18,642 nucleotides of DNA from NCBI GenBank assembly GCA_002450015.1, contig DJYG01000052.1, forward strand, positions 1-18,642, written 5' to 3'. This DNA comes from Cyanobacteria bacterium UBA6984. Its GTDB lineage: Bacteria > Cyanobacteriota > Vampirovibrionia > Gastranaerophilales > Gastranaerophilaceae. Numbering within the stretch: the stretch's first letter is position 1; each line of letters begins with the position of its first letter. Made by a program: the position numbers and the translations under genes. The notes beneath the pieces were generated by a model. It saw nothing but the letters and a program-made list of their open reading frames with translations. It did no database searches and was not told where the DNA came from. This document shows, piece after piece, positions 7,465-15,151 of the stretch.

Positions 7465-7836
7465 TTAATCACTTGTATAATCGCAAATAGTACCTTCTTC
7501 AACCTCTATCTGTTCATATTTACTTGAAACCTTATCTTGTGAATTTAACTTTTTAAGTTCAAGGAAGGTTTCATCTCTTAATGATTGAATTTTATTTAAA
7601 TTTTCTTTTTCTTGTAATAAAATTTTATTTTTTAAATCTTCAATAACATTTTTTTCATCTTGTGACAATTGAACAGTTTTTTTAGCCAAAACAACTCTTG
7701 AAACAAGTTGAGATTTGTATTGTTCCAAATTTAAAGCCTCATCATAATTATTGTTTTCAATTGCAAGTTTAACATTATTTGAAACAGTAAAAATTTGATT
7801 ATATAAAAGTTTAATCTGCTCAAACTGCTTAGACAC
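7465..7836 (-). CDS. fliT: FliT-like flagellar chaperone
   Basis: A 123-residue, almost entirely helical, charged protein with no membrane segment. Its size, coiled-coil character and position directly after fliS are those of FliT, the chaperone of the filament cap protein FliD. Sequence identity within the FliT family is always low, so the call rests largely on context. It starts with GTG at 7836. The GAGGG ribosome site lies in the last codons of fliS, 5 bases separate the two genes, and coupled translation is likely. The C-terminus is acidic (YEQIEVEEGTICDYTSD). An unrelated coiled-coil flagellar accessory protein is the alternative. Confidence 0.6.
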   Translation of the reverse strand: MSKQFEQIKLLYNQIFTVSNNVKLAIENNNYDEALNLEQYKSQLVSRVVLAKKTVQLSQDEKNVIEDLKNKILLQEKENLNKIQSLRDETFLELKKLNSQDKVSSKYEQIEVEEGTICDYTSD

Positions 7837-7841
7837 TTATT

Positions 7842-8264
7842 TTAGCCCTCATAATCTTGACTGTCAGCACCGGCAGCAACAGCAGCTTTTTGACTGTTAA
7901 CCATCGCAATAGCCTGTTTCCATGTGGCACGAAGTTCTACTAAATGTTTTAAAACCTCATCAATTTTAGTTCCGTCTTTTTTCATATTTGCTTGAACTAA
8001 TGTATTATAAAAATATTCATATAAAGCTTTTATTCTAACGGCAAAATCTCCTCCGTTTTCCTCATCAACAGTGTTAATAAATTCCATAATAATATTCTCA
8101 CAACCAATAATATTATTGTGAATTTCAGGAATATTTTTTTGTTCCATAGCAATTTTAGCTTTATTCAGAAATTGAATAGCACCATCATACAAAAGAATTA
8201 AAATTTTTTCCGGAGAAGCCGTTTCTACTTCATTTTTTTGATATTGCTTTAAATATGGATTCAT
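7842..8264 (-). CDS. fliS: Flagellin-specific export chaperone FliS
   Basis: A 140-residue cytoplasmic helical-bundle protein that binds the C-terminus of flagellin and keeps it monomeric until export. The family signature is clear: NPYLKQYQKNEVETASPEKI, then LLYDGAIQFLNKAK, and a second helix pair with EYFYNTLVQANMKKD. The length is normal, with a short Ala-rich tail (KAAVAAGADSQDYEG). GAGGT lies 8 bases before the ATG. It is the middle gene of a three-gene minus-strand operon (FlaG-like, fliS, fliT-like) with gaps of 11 and 5 bases. Confidence 0.92.
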   Translation of the reverse strand: MNPYLKQYQKNEVETASPEKILILLYDGAIQFLNKAKIAMEQKNIPEIHNNIIGCENIIMEFINTVDEENGGDFAVRIKALYEYFYNTLVQANMKKDGTKIDEVLKHLVELRATWKQAIAMVNSQKAAVAAGADSQDYEG

Positions 8265-8275
8265 TAATTTAACCT

Positions 8276-8755
8276 CTATATTGATTTATTTACAAGGACA
8301 CCTGAATTATAATCCAACTTGTTTATCATTTCAAGAAAATCATTTGCGTTTATTGCTTCAAGAGTCTTTTTTGTAACCTTATTATACAATTCTATTTTAT
8401 CCGTGTTATTGTTAACTTTAACAATAACATTCTCAGGATCTCTGATAATTAAAGCTTTATATTTTTTTGCCGCTTTTGCGGATATTTTTTCATCTTTATT
8501 TAAAGAAGACTCTTCATTTTTTTCTTCATCTTCTTTATCTTCATCATCTTCTTGAAATCCATCATTAAAATATTGGTTTTTATTACCTTCTTCTTTTTCA
8601 TCATTGTTAATTCTTTTATTTAAAGCTCTGTCAATTTTACCAACAATTTTTTCATTACCACCCTGAACGCCTTGTTCAGTAGTTATTGCTGCTTGGGCAG
8701 ACGTTATATCCTTGCCTAAGCCTATACTTGATAGTGAAAAACCGTCAACACTCAT
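8276..8755 (-). CDS. FlaG-like flagellar protein
   Basis: A 159-residue soluble protein in three parts: an N-terminal segment (MSVDGFSLSSIGLGKDITSA) rich in Ser/Gly, an acidic low-complexity linker at 68-90 (D/E/K/N), and a compact C-terminal domain at 105-148. That last domain (ENVIVKVNNNTDKIELYNKV, then NANDFLEMINKL) follows the pattern of FlaG C-termini, where a short beta strand pair is followed by an I-P-x-E-E-F-L-x-L helix. FlaG limits filament length and commonly sits beside fliD/fliS. Position at the head of the fliS operon supports this, but the Pro of the motif is missing, so the call is tentative. AAGGAT lies before the ATG. Confidence 0.5.
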   Translation of the reverse strand: MSVDGFSLSSIGLGKDITSAQAAITTEQGVQGGNEKIVGKIDRALNKRINNDEKEEGNKNQYFNDGFQEDDEDKEDEEKNEESSLNKDEKISAKAAKKYKALIIRDPENVIVKVNNNTDKIELYNKVTKKTLEAINANDFLEMINKLDYNSGVLVNKSI

Positions 8756-8781
8756 ATATTTATCCTTTTGTTACATTGGTA

Positions 8782-8810
8782 TTGCGAAAATTGCCATGTT
8801 TTATTATAAT
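8782..8810 (+). promoter_or_regulatory. Sigma-70 promoter for the MshEN-like gene
   Basis: TTGCGA (8782-8787) and a perfect TATAAT (8805-8810) are separated by 17 bases. Transcription would start near 8817. The -10 box overlaps the -10 box of the opposite promoter (8803-8808). Confidence 0.6.
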
Positions 8811-8830
8811 ATATAATGTAATAAATGTAA
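8803..8830 (-). promoter_or_regulatory. Sigma-70 promoter for the flagellar chaperone operon
   Basis: Read on the minus strand, TTACAT (8830-8825) and TATAAT (8808-8803) are 16 bases apart. This is a vegetative-type promoter; no sigma-28 consensus was seen here, although this class of genes often uses it. The leader is about 40 bases. Confidence 0.6.
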
Positions 8831-8836
8831 TACTGA

Positions 8837-9586
8837 ATGGAGAGTATTTTGAAAAAGAACTTATTAAACAATTTTATAGAAAAACTAAAAGAATTTCCGC
8901 TATGGATAAAACAAGTTATATTTTTGTATTTATACAAAGATTTGAGTGCAGTAATGTCTGATGATTTTATTAATACTCCGGAAGAAGACTTGTTGAACTT
9001 GTATGTACCTTTTTTATCATACATTGGTAAAACAGAACTTGAAGAAAGAGCTAAAGGATTTGAAGCTAATATTTATACATTCTTGGAAAGTGTTGATGAA
9101 GGCATGTCTATAATGGAAATTGCTTTAAATCATTTTTGGACTTTGGAAGAAGTTTGCAGATACTTTTTAACATCAGTAGATGCAGATTTAATAAAAGCAC
9201 CTATACCTACAACAATTCTTGCAATGGCAGGCTTTATGGCAGGAAGATACAGAACAGGTGAATATTTTAAACGCGTTGGAAAAATTAACGTTGACCAACT
9301 TGAAATGACAATAAGAAGACAAAAAGAATTAACAGAACAAGGTCAAAAAGTTAAAATTGCTGAATTAATGATAGATTTAGGATATATAACTCAAAAAGAC
9401 ACTGAATCTTTAATTATTATCAAAGAAGAAGCCCGAAAAAGATTTATATTAGATTCCTCACTAATTCCTGAAGGTGTTACAGGAAATGATAACAAATATA
9501 TGGCAGAAATTGATGAACTAAAAAAACAAAATGCCATGTTAAAAGCTAAATTAGCTAAGTTATTGTCAATGTTTAAGAAATCATAA
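8837..9586 (+). CDS. Hypothetical protein with MshEN/GspE-N-like domain and coiled coil
   Basis: A 249-residue soluble protein. Residues 1-130 are helical with no family I recognise. Residues 139-162 (RTGEYFKRVGKI, NVDQLEMTIRRQ) and 173-194 (KIAELMIDLGYITQKDTESL) match the repeated pattern RLGxxLVxxGxIxxxxLxxxLxxQ of the type II secretion ATPase N-terminal (MshEN) domain, which in some proteins binds cyclic-di-GMP. R and G of the first motif are kept; the second has KIA instead of RLG. Residues 219-245 form a coiled coil. No ATPase domain follows. ATG 8837 has no Shine-Dalgarno, but TTG 8849 has GGAGAG at 8839-8844, so the true start may be four codons in. The gene is coupled to the asparaginase gene by TAATG and is divergent from the flagellar chaperones. 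Confidence 0.7.
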   Translation: MESILKKNLLNNFIEKLKEFPLWIKQVIFLYLYKDLSAVMSDDFINTPEEDLLNLYVPFLSYIGKTELEERAKGFEANIYTFLESVDEGMSIMEIALNHFWTLEEVCRYFLTSVDADLIKAPIPTTILAMAGFMAGRYRTGEYFKRVGKINVDQLEMTIRRQKELTEQGQKVKIAELMIDLGYITQKDTESLIIIKEEARKRFILDSSLIPEGVTGNDNKYMAEIDELKKQNAMLKAKLAKLLSMFKKS

Positions 9587-10518
9587 TGTATCCAGATAGT
9601 TATATTCCAGAAACACTCGTTAAATATTATAGAGGTGAACTAACATCACAAGAACATTTAGGCTTTGTTGTTATGAGCGAATTAAAGCTTGGTGAAACTT
9701 TTGGCTATCCATTTTATTTACGTTCTTGTGCAAAACCTTTGCAAGCTTCTTTAATCATTGATTATGATTTGGACTTAACAACTGAAGAAATTGCTCTTTG
9801 TTGTGCCTCTCATGCCGGAGAAAAATGTCACGTTGAATTAGCAAAAAAACTATTAAACAAAATAGGTTGTAGTGAAAATCAATTAAAATGTGGATTACAC
9901 AGACCTATATCAAAACGTGAAGATGAAGAATTAATTAAAAATGGACAAAAAGAAACCATTTTCCATAACAATTGTGTTGGCAAACATATAATGATGTTAG
10001 CACTATGCAAAAAAAATGGGTGGGATACCGACAATTATGATGATATAGAACATCCTTTGCAAAAAGAAATACAAGAAAAAATATATGATTTATGTGAAAT
10101 TCAGGAAGAATATCCAATAACAAAAGACGGTTGCGGAGTACCAATCCACTCAATGCCTTTAAATAATATGCTAAAAGGTTATTTAAATTTATTCAGTTCT
10201 CCAAAGTATAAACAAATTAAACAAGCTTTTCGTGAATATCCATATATCATTGGAGGAGAAAACAGACTTGACACAAATATAATGCAAAATTCAGATTTAA
10301 TTGCAAAAGTTGGGGCAGACGGGTTGTGTATTGTAATAAATACAGAACAACTTGATGGCATTGTTGTAAAAATATTGGATTCTAATATGAAAGCACGTGA
10401 AATTACAACATTAAGCTTATTGAAAAAATTAAACTGGGCTAATATAAATTTTGATAACTCAATCAAAACATTACACGGTGAAACTATTGGCTCAATAAAT
10501 TTTGTAGCTATCAAATAA
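9586..10518 (+). CDS. L-asparaginase, Rhizobium etli (class 3) type
   Basis: A cytoplasmic enzyme of 310 residues that hydrolyses asparagine to aspartate and ammonia. The family motifs are all present: RSCAKPLQA (Ser47, Lys50), ASHAGEKCH (Ser75), HNNCVGKH (Cys130, Lys133), TKDGCGVPI (Cys183), GGENRLDT and GADGLC (Cys248). In the R. etli enzymes Ser-Lys pairs act in catalysis, and the equivalents of Cys130, Lys133 and Cys183 hold a metal ion; those residues are kept here, so the enzyme should be active. This family is unrelated to the E. coli AnsA/AnsB fold. The ATG shares one base with the upstream stop (TAATG), which points to translational coupling with the MshEN-like gene. A strong terminator follows. 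Confidence 0.9.
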   Translation: MYPDSYIPETLVKYYRGELTSQEHLGFVVMSELKLGETFGYPFYLRSCAKPLQASLIIDYDLDLTTEEIALCCASHAGEKCHVELAKKLLNKIGCSENQLKCGLHRPISKREDEELIKNGQKETIFHNNCVGKHIMMLALCKKNGWDTDNYDDIEHPLQKEIQEKIYDLCEIQEEYPITKDGCGVPIHSMPLNNMLKGYLNLFSSPKYKQIKQAFREYPYIIGGENRLDTNIMQNSDLIAKVGADGLCIVINTEQLDGIVVKILDSNMKAREITTLSLLKKLNWANINFDNSIKTLHGETIGSINFVAIK

Positions 10519-10533
10519 TAAATAAAAATACAA

Positions 10534-10571
10534 AAAGAAAAGCAGGTTGCTAAAGCAACCTGCTTTTCTTT
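10534..10571. terminator. Bidirectional terminator between asparaginase and pnp
   Basis: A perfect 17-bp stem (arms 10534-10550 and 10555-10571, core AGCAGGTTGC) with a TAAA loop. It is A-rich on one side and T-rich on the other, so it works in both directions. It serves the two convergent genes whose stops lie 15 and 20 bases away. Confidence 0.92.
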
Positions 10572-10591
10572 ATTAAACAATATTGTATAAA

Positions 10592-12730
10592 TTATAATAC
10601 AGATGCTTTTTCTTCATCAGAAACACCTTTTATAGTAAGGTTAACTCTGCCTTTGTCATCAATTTTTATAATTTTAACTACAACTTCATCACCAATATTA
10701 ACGTGCGGTTCAATAGTTTCAATTCTTTCTTTACAAATTTGTGAAATATGAACCATACCATCTTTACCGCCACCAAGTTCAACAAAAGCACCAATAGGAA
10801 TAATTCTCACTACTTTTCCTTTTAGCACCATACCTACTTCCGGTTTAAATGTTAATTCTCTAATCATTCTAATAGCAATTTTTGCACCTTCTTGGTCGTT
10901 TGAAGTAATAGTAACTACACCTGAGTCTTGAATATCAATTTCTGCACCTGAAGCATCAATGATAGCTCTAATTTGTTTACCGCCAGGTCCGATTACAGTT
11001 CCTATATCTTCAGTCGGAATAGTCATCGTTGTAATGCTTGGAGCATAAGGTGATAATTCTTTTGCAGGTTCTGAAATAACCTCACGCATTTTACCTAAAA
11101 TATGCAATCTTCCTTCTTTAGCTTGAGCCAAAGCACGTCTTAAAGTTTCATTAGGAATACCTTTAGCTTTCATATCCATTTGTAAAGCTGTAATAGCTTC
11201 ATCATTACCGGTAACTTTAAAGTCCATATCACCTAAGAAGTCTTCTATACCTTGAATATCAGTTAACACAACAGGTTCATAACCATCTTCTTTAATCATA
11301 CCCATTGCAACACCACCAATCATGCATTTAACAGGAACACCTGCATTCATTAATGCCATTGAAGAACCGCAAGTAGATGCCATTGATGTAGAACCATTTG
11401 ATTCTAAAACATCTGAAGTTACACGAATTGTATAACCAAATTCTTCTTGGCTTGGAAGTGCAGGAATATTAGCACGTTCTGCCAAATTACCGTGACCTAC
11501 TTCACGTCTTCCCGGACCTCTTAATGGTTTCACTTCGCCAACTGAAAATCCTGGGAAAATGTATTTATGCATATATGTTTTTTCAGTTTGTGGGTCAACA
11601 CCATCAAGCTCTTGTTTCATAGCAGGGCCTGCAAGAGTTGCAACAGATAGCACCTGAGTTTGACCTCTGGTAAACACAGCAGAACCATGAGCTCTTGGTA
11701 AAACACCTACTTCACACCAAATTGGACGAACTTCATTTGGTTTTCTTCCGTCTGCTCTAACACCTTCTTCAAGAATCATTTTACGCATAACTTTCTTTTC
11801 AGCAGCTTTAAATTCTTCTGCTACAAAGTCAATGCCTGTTTCTTCTATCATAACATGTATAGGATGGTCTTCAGGCAGTGATTCTACACGTTCTTTAACA
11901 AGCTTTTTAGCTTCTTCCAGTTTTTCTTGTCTGTATGCTCTGTCAAAGTTGTGATATGCATCATGAATCATATCGCCTGCAACCTCTTGAATAATATTTT
12001 TTAATTCAGTTGTATCATAAGGATTTACGAATTCTTCTTTTACAACACCGCATTCTTGAGCAAAAGCAACTTGATTTTCGCATTGTTTTCTAATTTCGCC
12101 TTGCGCAAATTCAACAGCAGCCATAATATCATCTTCTGTAACAAAGTTACAACCTGCTTCAACCATCAAAACTGAATCGTGCGTACCTGCTACAACAATA
12201 TTTAAATCGGAAGCATCAGCTTGTTGGTGAGTAGGATTTGCAATCATGTTACCTTCTGCATCTCTTGATACTCTAACTGCACCTATTGGTCCTTCAAAAG
12301 GTGCGCCTGAAAGCATTAATGCATAAGATGCACCTAACATAACCAATGTATCAGGTTGATTTTCTTGGTCATAACTGAATAATTGACCTACAATTTGAAT
12401 ATCATTTCTATAACCTTTTGGGAATAAAGGTCTAATAGGTCTATCAACCAATCTTGATACTAAAATTGCTTTATCGGTTGATTTACCTTCTGAACGATTG
12501 TATCCGCCCGGAATTCTACCGATTGATGACATTCTTTCTTCGTAGTCAATTAACAAAGGGAAGAAGTCAATACCTACACGAGGTTCTTTGCTAACGCAGC
12601 AATGAACAAACACCATTGTATCTCCACATCTTACCGTTACTGATGATGTTGCGGATTGAGCATACTTACCTGTTTCAATTTCTACAATCTTTCCGCCAAT
12701 TTCTAACTGCGTTTTTTTTGATTCTACCAT
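10592..12730 (-). CDS. pnp: Polynucleotide phosphorylase
   Basis: A 712-residue 3'-5' exoribonuclease that degrades RNA using phosphate and forms a trimer in the cytoplasm. The order is standard: first RNase PH domain (10-145), helical linker (240-320), second RNase PH domain (325-550), KH domain (570-622, VIGPGGKQIRAII) and S1 domain (632-700, GKVVRIIPIGAFVEL). Active-site residues equivalent to E. coli Asp486, Asp492 and Lys494 are Asp497, Asp503 and Lys505 (FLGDMDFKVTG). The phosphate-site region (NGSTSMASTCGSSMALM) is intact. ATG 12730 is chosen because AAGGA sits just before it; an in-frame GTG at 12748 would place that site inside the gene. rpsO, the common pnp neighbour, is not present. 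The 127-base leader is discussed separately. Confidence 0.97.
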   Translation of the reverse strand: MVESKKTQLEIGGKIVEIETGKYAQSATSSVTVRCGDTMVFVHCCVSKEPRVGIDFFPLLIDYEERMSSIGRIPGGYNRSEGKSTDKAILVSRLVDRPIRPLFPKGYRNDIQIVGQLFSYDQENQPDTLVMLGASYALMLSGAPFEGPIGAVRVSRDAEGNMIANPTHQQADASDLNIVVAGTHDSVLMVEAGCNFVTEDDIMAAVEFAQGEIRKQCENQVAFAQECGVVKEEFVNPYDTTELKNIIQEVAGDMIHDAYHNFDRAYRQEKLEEAKKLVKERVESLPEDHPIHVMIEETGIDFVAEEFKAAEKKVMRKMILEEGVRADGRKPNEVRPIWCEVGVLPRAHGSAVFTRGQTQVLSVATLAGPAMKQELDGVDPQTEKTYMHKYIFPGFSVGEVKPLRGPGRREVGHGNLAERANIPALPSQEEFGYTIRVTSDVLESNGSTSMASTCGSSMALMNAGVPVKCMIGGVAMGMIKEDGYEPVVLTDIQGIEDFLGDMDFKVTGNDEAITALQMDMKAKGIPNETLRRALAQAKEGRLHILGKMREVISEPAKELSPYAPSITTMTIPTEDIGTVIGPGGKQIRAIIDASGAEIDIQDSGVVTITSNDQEGAKIAIRMIRELTFKPEVGMVLKGKVVRIIPIGAFVELGGGKDGMVHISQICKERIETIEPHVNIGDEVVVKIIKIDDKGRVNLTIKGVSDEEKASVL

Positions 12731-12805
12731 TTTTCCTTCTTTCTTCACGGGCTACGTCTTTATGCCCTTTTATTCTGTGTTACATAATTTATACATTTAA
12801 TTATA
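12731..12805 (-). promoter_or_regulatory. pnp leader and possible promoter
   Basis: On the minus strand a TATAAT (12805-12800) lies about 70 bases before the pnp ATG without a good -35. The leader contains a small GC hairpin (GGGC ... GCCC) near 12750-12770, just before the AAGGA ribosome site. pnp is self-regulated through its leader in several bacteria; this sequence neither proves nor excludes that here. Confidence 0.3.
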
Positions 12806-12840
12806 TATTAAATATAAATTTTTAGGAAATTTCTTAAAAA

Positions 12841-12857
12841 TGTGATACAATTATTAT
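12841..12857 (+). promoter_or_regulatory. Extended -10 promoter immediately before fliI
   Basis: TGTGATACAAT (12841-12851) carries the TGTG extension and a TACAAT -10 box. Only six bases separate the box from the ATG at 12858, so the transcript should begin at or next to the start codon. No Shine-Dalgarno is present and no clear -35 is seen. Confidence 0.5.
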
Positions 12858-14207
12858 ATGTTTGAAGAAATTGATCAAGACAGAATAGAGGCTATAAAAG
12901 ACAGAACTCGTGATATACTTGACAGAACTACCTTGTACCAATATAAAGGAACAGTATCAAAATTACTCGGATTAACAGTTGAAGTAAAACTTCCGGGCTT
13001 AAAAATTGGTGATTTATGTTTTATTGAAACAAATACAGGTGAAAAAAAACCTGCTGAAGTTGCAGCGTTTAAAGGTGAAGTTGCACAATTACTTTTGCTT
13101 TTAGACGGCAATGGCATAGGTCAAGGATGTTTGGTATCTTCAACAGGTCAGCCTATTACCATTCCGGTAGGTGATTTCTTATTAGGCAGATTGATAGATC
13201 CTATGGGAAATCCTATGGATGGAAGTCCTCTTCCATTAGAGCATGCAGAATGGAGAAATATTGAAGGACCGCCTCCAAGTCCATTCGAACGTCCGATTAT
13301 TACAGAAATGTTTTCAACCGGAGTAAGAGCAATAGATTCTTGTTTAACATTTGGCTGCGGACAACGTATGGGTTTGTTTGCCGGTTCCGGTGTAGGTAAA
13401 TCGACACTTTTAGGTATGATTGCAAGAAATTCCGATGCTGATGTAAACGTAGTTGCACTAATCGGAGAACGTGGTCGTGAAGTTAAAGAATTTATTGAAG
13501 ATGCACTTGGTGAAGAAGGTATGAAAAAATCTGTTCTTGTTTGTGCAACAGGTGACCAACCACCATTAATTCGTCAAAAATGCTTACTTGCAGCAACCGC
13601 AGTTTGTGAATATTTTAGAGATAAAGGTAAAAAAGTTTTCTTAATGACTGATACTGTAACACGTTGCGCAATGGCAGGTCGTGAAGTTGGTCTGTCTTTA
13701 GGAGAACCACCGACAATGAAAGGATATCCGCCTTCAATATTTTCTTGGCTTCAAAAAGTTCTTGAACGAGCAGGAAACAGCCCTAAAGGTTCAATAACAG
13801 CCTTTTATACAGTTCTGATGGAAGGTGATGATATTAATGACCCTATCGTTGATACGGTTCGTGGTATCACAGACGGTCACATTTTCTTATCCAGAAAAGT
13901 TGCCGAAGCAAACCATTATCCTGCTATTGACGTATTAGGAAGTATTTCCCGTTTGATGAGCGCAATAGCCTCACCAGAACACAAAGCTGCTGCGGGTAAA
14001 ATGCGTAAATTATTGGCACTTTACAGAGAAAATAAAGACTTAATTGATGTCGGCATGTACCAGCAAGGTTCAAATCCGAGCCTTGATATTGCAATAGAAA
14101 TGATGCCGCAAATCAATGCCTTCTTACAGCAAAGAACAACTGATATTGTTAGTATGGACACAACAATTAATACTCTTATAGAAATGATGGCAAATGTAAA
14201 TGTTTAG
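12858..14207 (+). CDS. fliI: Flagellar export ATPase FliI
   Basis: A 449-residue ATPase of the flagellar type III export apparatus at the inner face of the membrane. It is related to F1-beta. The N-terminal beta barrel (30-100) contains GTVSKLLGLTVEV. Walker A is GSGVGKST (176-183), GERGRE is at 203-208 and Walker B is VFLMTDT (Asp265). REVGLSLGEPPTMKGYPPSIF (275-294) is the FliI/SctN signature. Flagellar chaperone genes in the same window, and the absence of injectisome genes, favour FliI over a virulence SctN. It begins without a Shine-Dalgarno, 6 bases after a -10 box. It heads a plus-strand run with lspA and rluD instead of the usual fliG-fliH-fliJ set. Confidence 0.93.
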   Translation: MFEEIDQDRIEAIKDRTRDILDRTTLYQYKGTVSKLLGLTVEVKLPGLKIGDLCFIETNTGEKKPAEVAAFKGEVAQLLLLLDGNGIGQGCLVSSTGQPITIPVGDFLLGRLIDPMGNPMDGSPLPLEHAEWRNIEGPPPSPFERPIITEMFSTGVRAIDSCLTFGCGQRMGLFAGSGVGKSTLLGMIARNSDADVNVVALIGERGREVKEFIEDALGEEGMKKSVLVCATGDQPPLIRQKCLLAATAVCEYFRDKGKKVFLMTDTVTRCAMAGREVGLSLGEPPTMKGYPPSIFSWLQKVLERAGNSPKGSITAFYTVLMEGDDINDPIVDTVRGITDGHIFLSRKVAEANHYPAIDVLGSISRLMSAIASPEHKAAAGKMRKLLALYRENKDLIDVGMYQQGSNPSLDIAIEMMPQINAFLQQRTTDIVSMDTTINTLIEMMANVNV

Positions 14208-14215
14208 GATATAAT
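14187..14215 (+). promoter_or_regulatory. Promoter inside the end of fliI, leaderless type
   Basis: ATGGCA (14187-14192) and a perfect TATAAT (14210-14215) are 17 bases apart. Six bases then lead to the ATG at 14222. It would give a leaderless message for the exported-protein gene and everything downstream. A TGGAA near the ATG is too close to be a good ribosome site. Confidence 0.45.
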
Positions 14216-14221
14216 GGAAAT

Positions 14222-15151
14222 ATGAAAAAAATAATTTTAACAATTGTAATAGCTTTACTTTTAACTCCAACTTGTTTTGCGAGCGATAATTACATTGCAT
14301 ACGCAAGTAATTCAACAAAAAAGACAAAAAATCAAACTCAAAAACTTGAAAAAGAAGTTAAAAATACATTAAAACAACTTATAACATATACAAACGAATA
14401 CAATTCAGATGGGTTAAAATCTATTTATTCTAACAACTATTTGAATGCTGATGGTTTTGATAAAAAAATGTATTTTGATTTGGTTGAAAAAACTTGGAAA
14501 TTATATCCTGATATAAAATATTCTATGGACATAGACAGTATAAATATAGTTGGAAATACAGCCATTGCCGGTGTAAGAGAGTATGCTTCCGCAACATCTT
14601 CAGAAAAAGTTGATGAAATAGAAATTAAAGGATATTTAAAAAGTTATTCTGACTGTTTGTATTATCTTGAAAAAGTTGGTGATAATTGGCTTATTACATC
14701 TGATAACATAATCAGCGAAAAAACTACTCTTACGTACGGAGAAGCAAGCGAAGTAAAAGTTGAACTTATCGTACCTCAGCTTGTTCCTGCAAATAAAGAA
14801 TATACCGCAAGTTTAAGTGTAACAGTTCCTGATAAAAAAATGCTTACAATAGCATCAATTGGGCAAGAAAAAATCACTTATCCACACGTAAATGCAACAG
14901 AGGTTTACAGAAAATTACCGGAAAGCGGTATTCTTGAAAGAGTATTTAAATCTAACAAAGATAATTTAAATGAATATACAGTAGCTTCAATTGGTATTAC
15001 AAGAGCTCAAATAACAAAAGAAAAACAAATTAAACTTGTTGTTACAGGGCTTGGTTATGTTATTACAAGAACAAATGTAATTCCAACAAAAGATTTTTCA
15101 AAGGTAAATGGAAATGTCAAGAAAGAAACAACCGCAAAACTTGTGGATTAA
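14222..15151 (+). CDS. Exported hypothetical protein
   Basis: A 309-residue protein with a Sec signal peptide (MKKIILTIVIALLLTPTCFA, cleavage about residue 20). Cys18 does not sit in a lipobox, so it is not a clear lipoprotein. Residues 35-165 show a helix followed by beta strands (LKQLITYTNEYNSDGLKSIY, then VGDNWLITSDN) as in NTF2/SnoaL-like folds. Residues 170-300 are a beta-rich, possibly Ig-like domain. The mature protein should be periplasmic or outer-face. The function is unknown. It starts 14 bases after fliI, and its last 38 bases overlap lspA in another frame. Confidence 0.75.
   Translation: MKKIILTIVIALLLTPTCFASDNYIAYASNSTKKTKNQTQKLEKEVKNTLKQLITYTNEYNSDGLKSIYSNNYLNADGFDKKMYFDLVEKTWKLYPDIKYSMDIDSINIVGNTAIAGVREYASATSSEKVDEIEIKGYLKSYSDCLYYLEKVGDNWLITSDNIISEKTTLTYGEASEVKVELIVPQLVPANKEYTASLSVTVPDKKMLTIASIGQEKITYPHVNATEVYRKLPESGILERVFKSNKDNLNEYTVASIGITRAQITKEKQIKLVVTGLGYVITRTNVIPTKDFSKVNGNVKKETTAKLVD

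Noticed and set aside
8319..8961. Open frames opposite the FlaG-like gene and in the divergent promoter region
   Set aside because: They are low-complexity mirrors of an acidic coding sequence or cross the promoters, and have no ribosome site.
12731..12748. GTG start of pnp six codons upstream
   Set aside because: It would bury the AAGGA ribosome site inside the coding region; ATG 12730 gives the usual PNPase N-terminus.
12616..12825. Open frame antisense to the start and leader of pnp
   Set aside because: It is a hydrophobic shadow of the coding strand with no ribosome site and no family resemblance.
12858..14207. Virulence type III secretion ATPase (SctN) instead of FliI
   Set aside because: No injectisome gene is present, while flagellar chaperones are; the sequence signature is shared by both.
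14237..14290. Exported protein as a lipoprotein processed by the adjacent LspA
   Set aside because: Cys18 lies after T-P-T, not a lipobox, and a normal signal peptidase I site follows directly.
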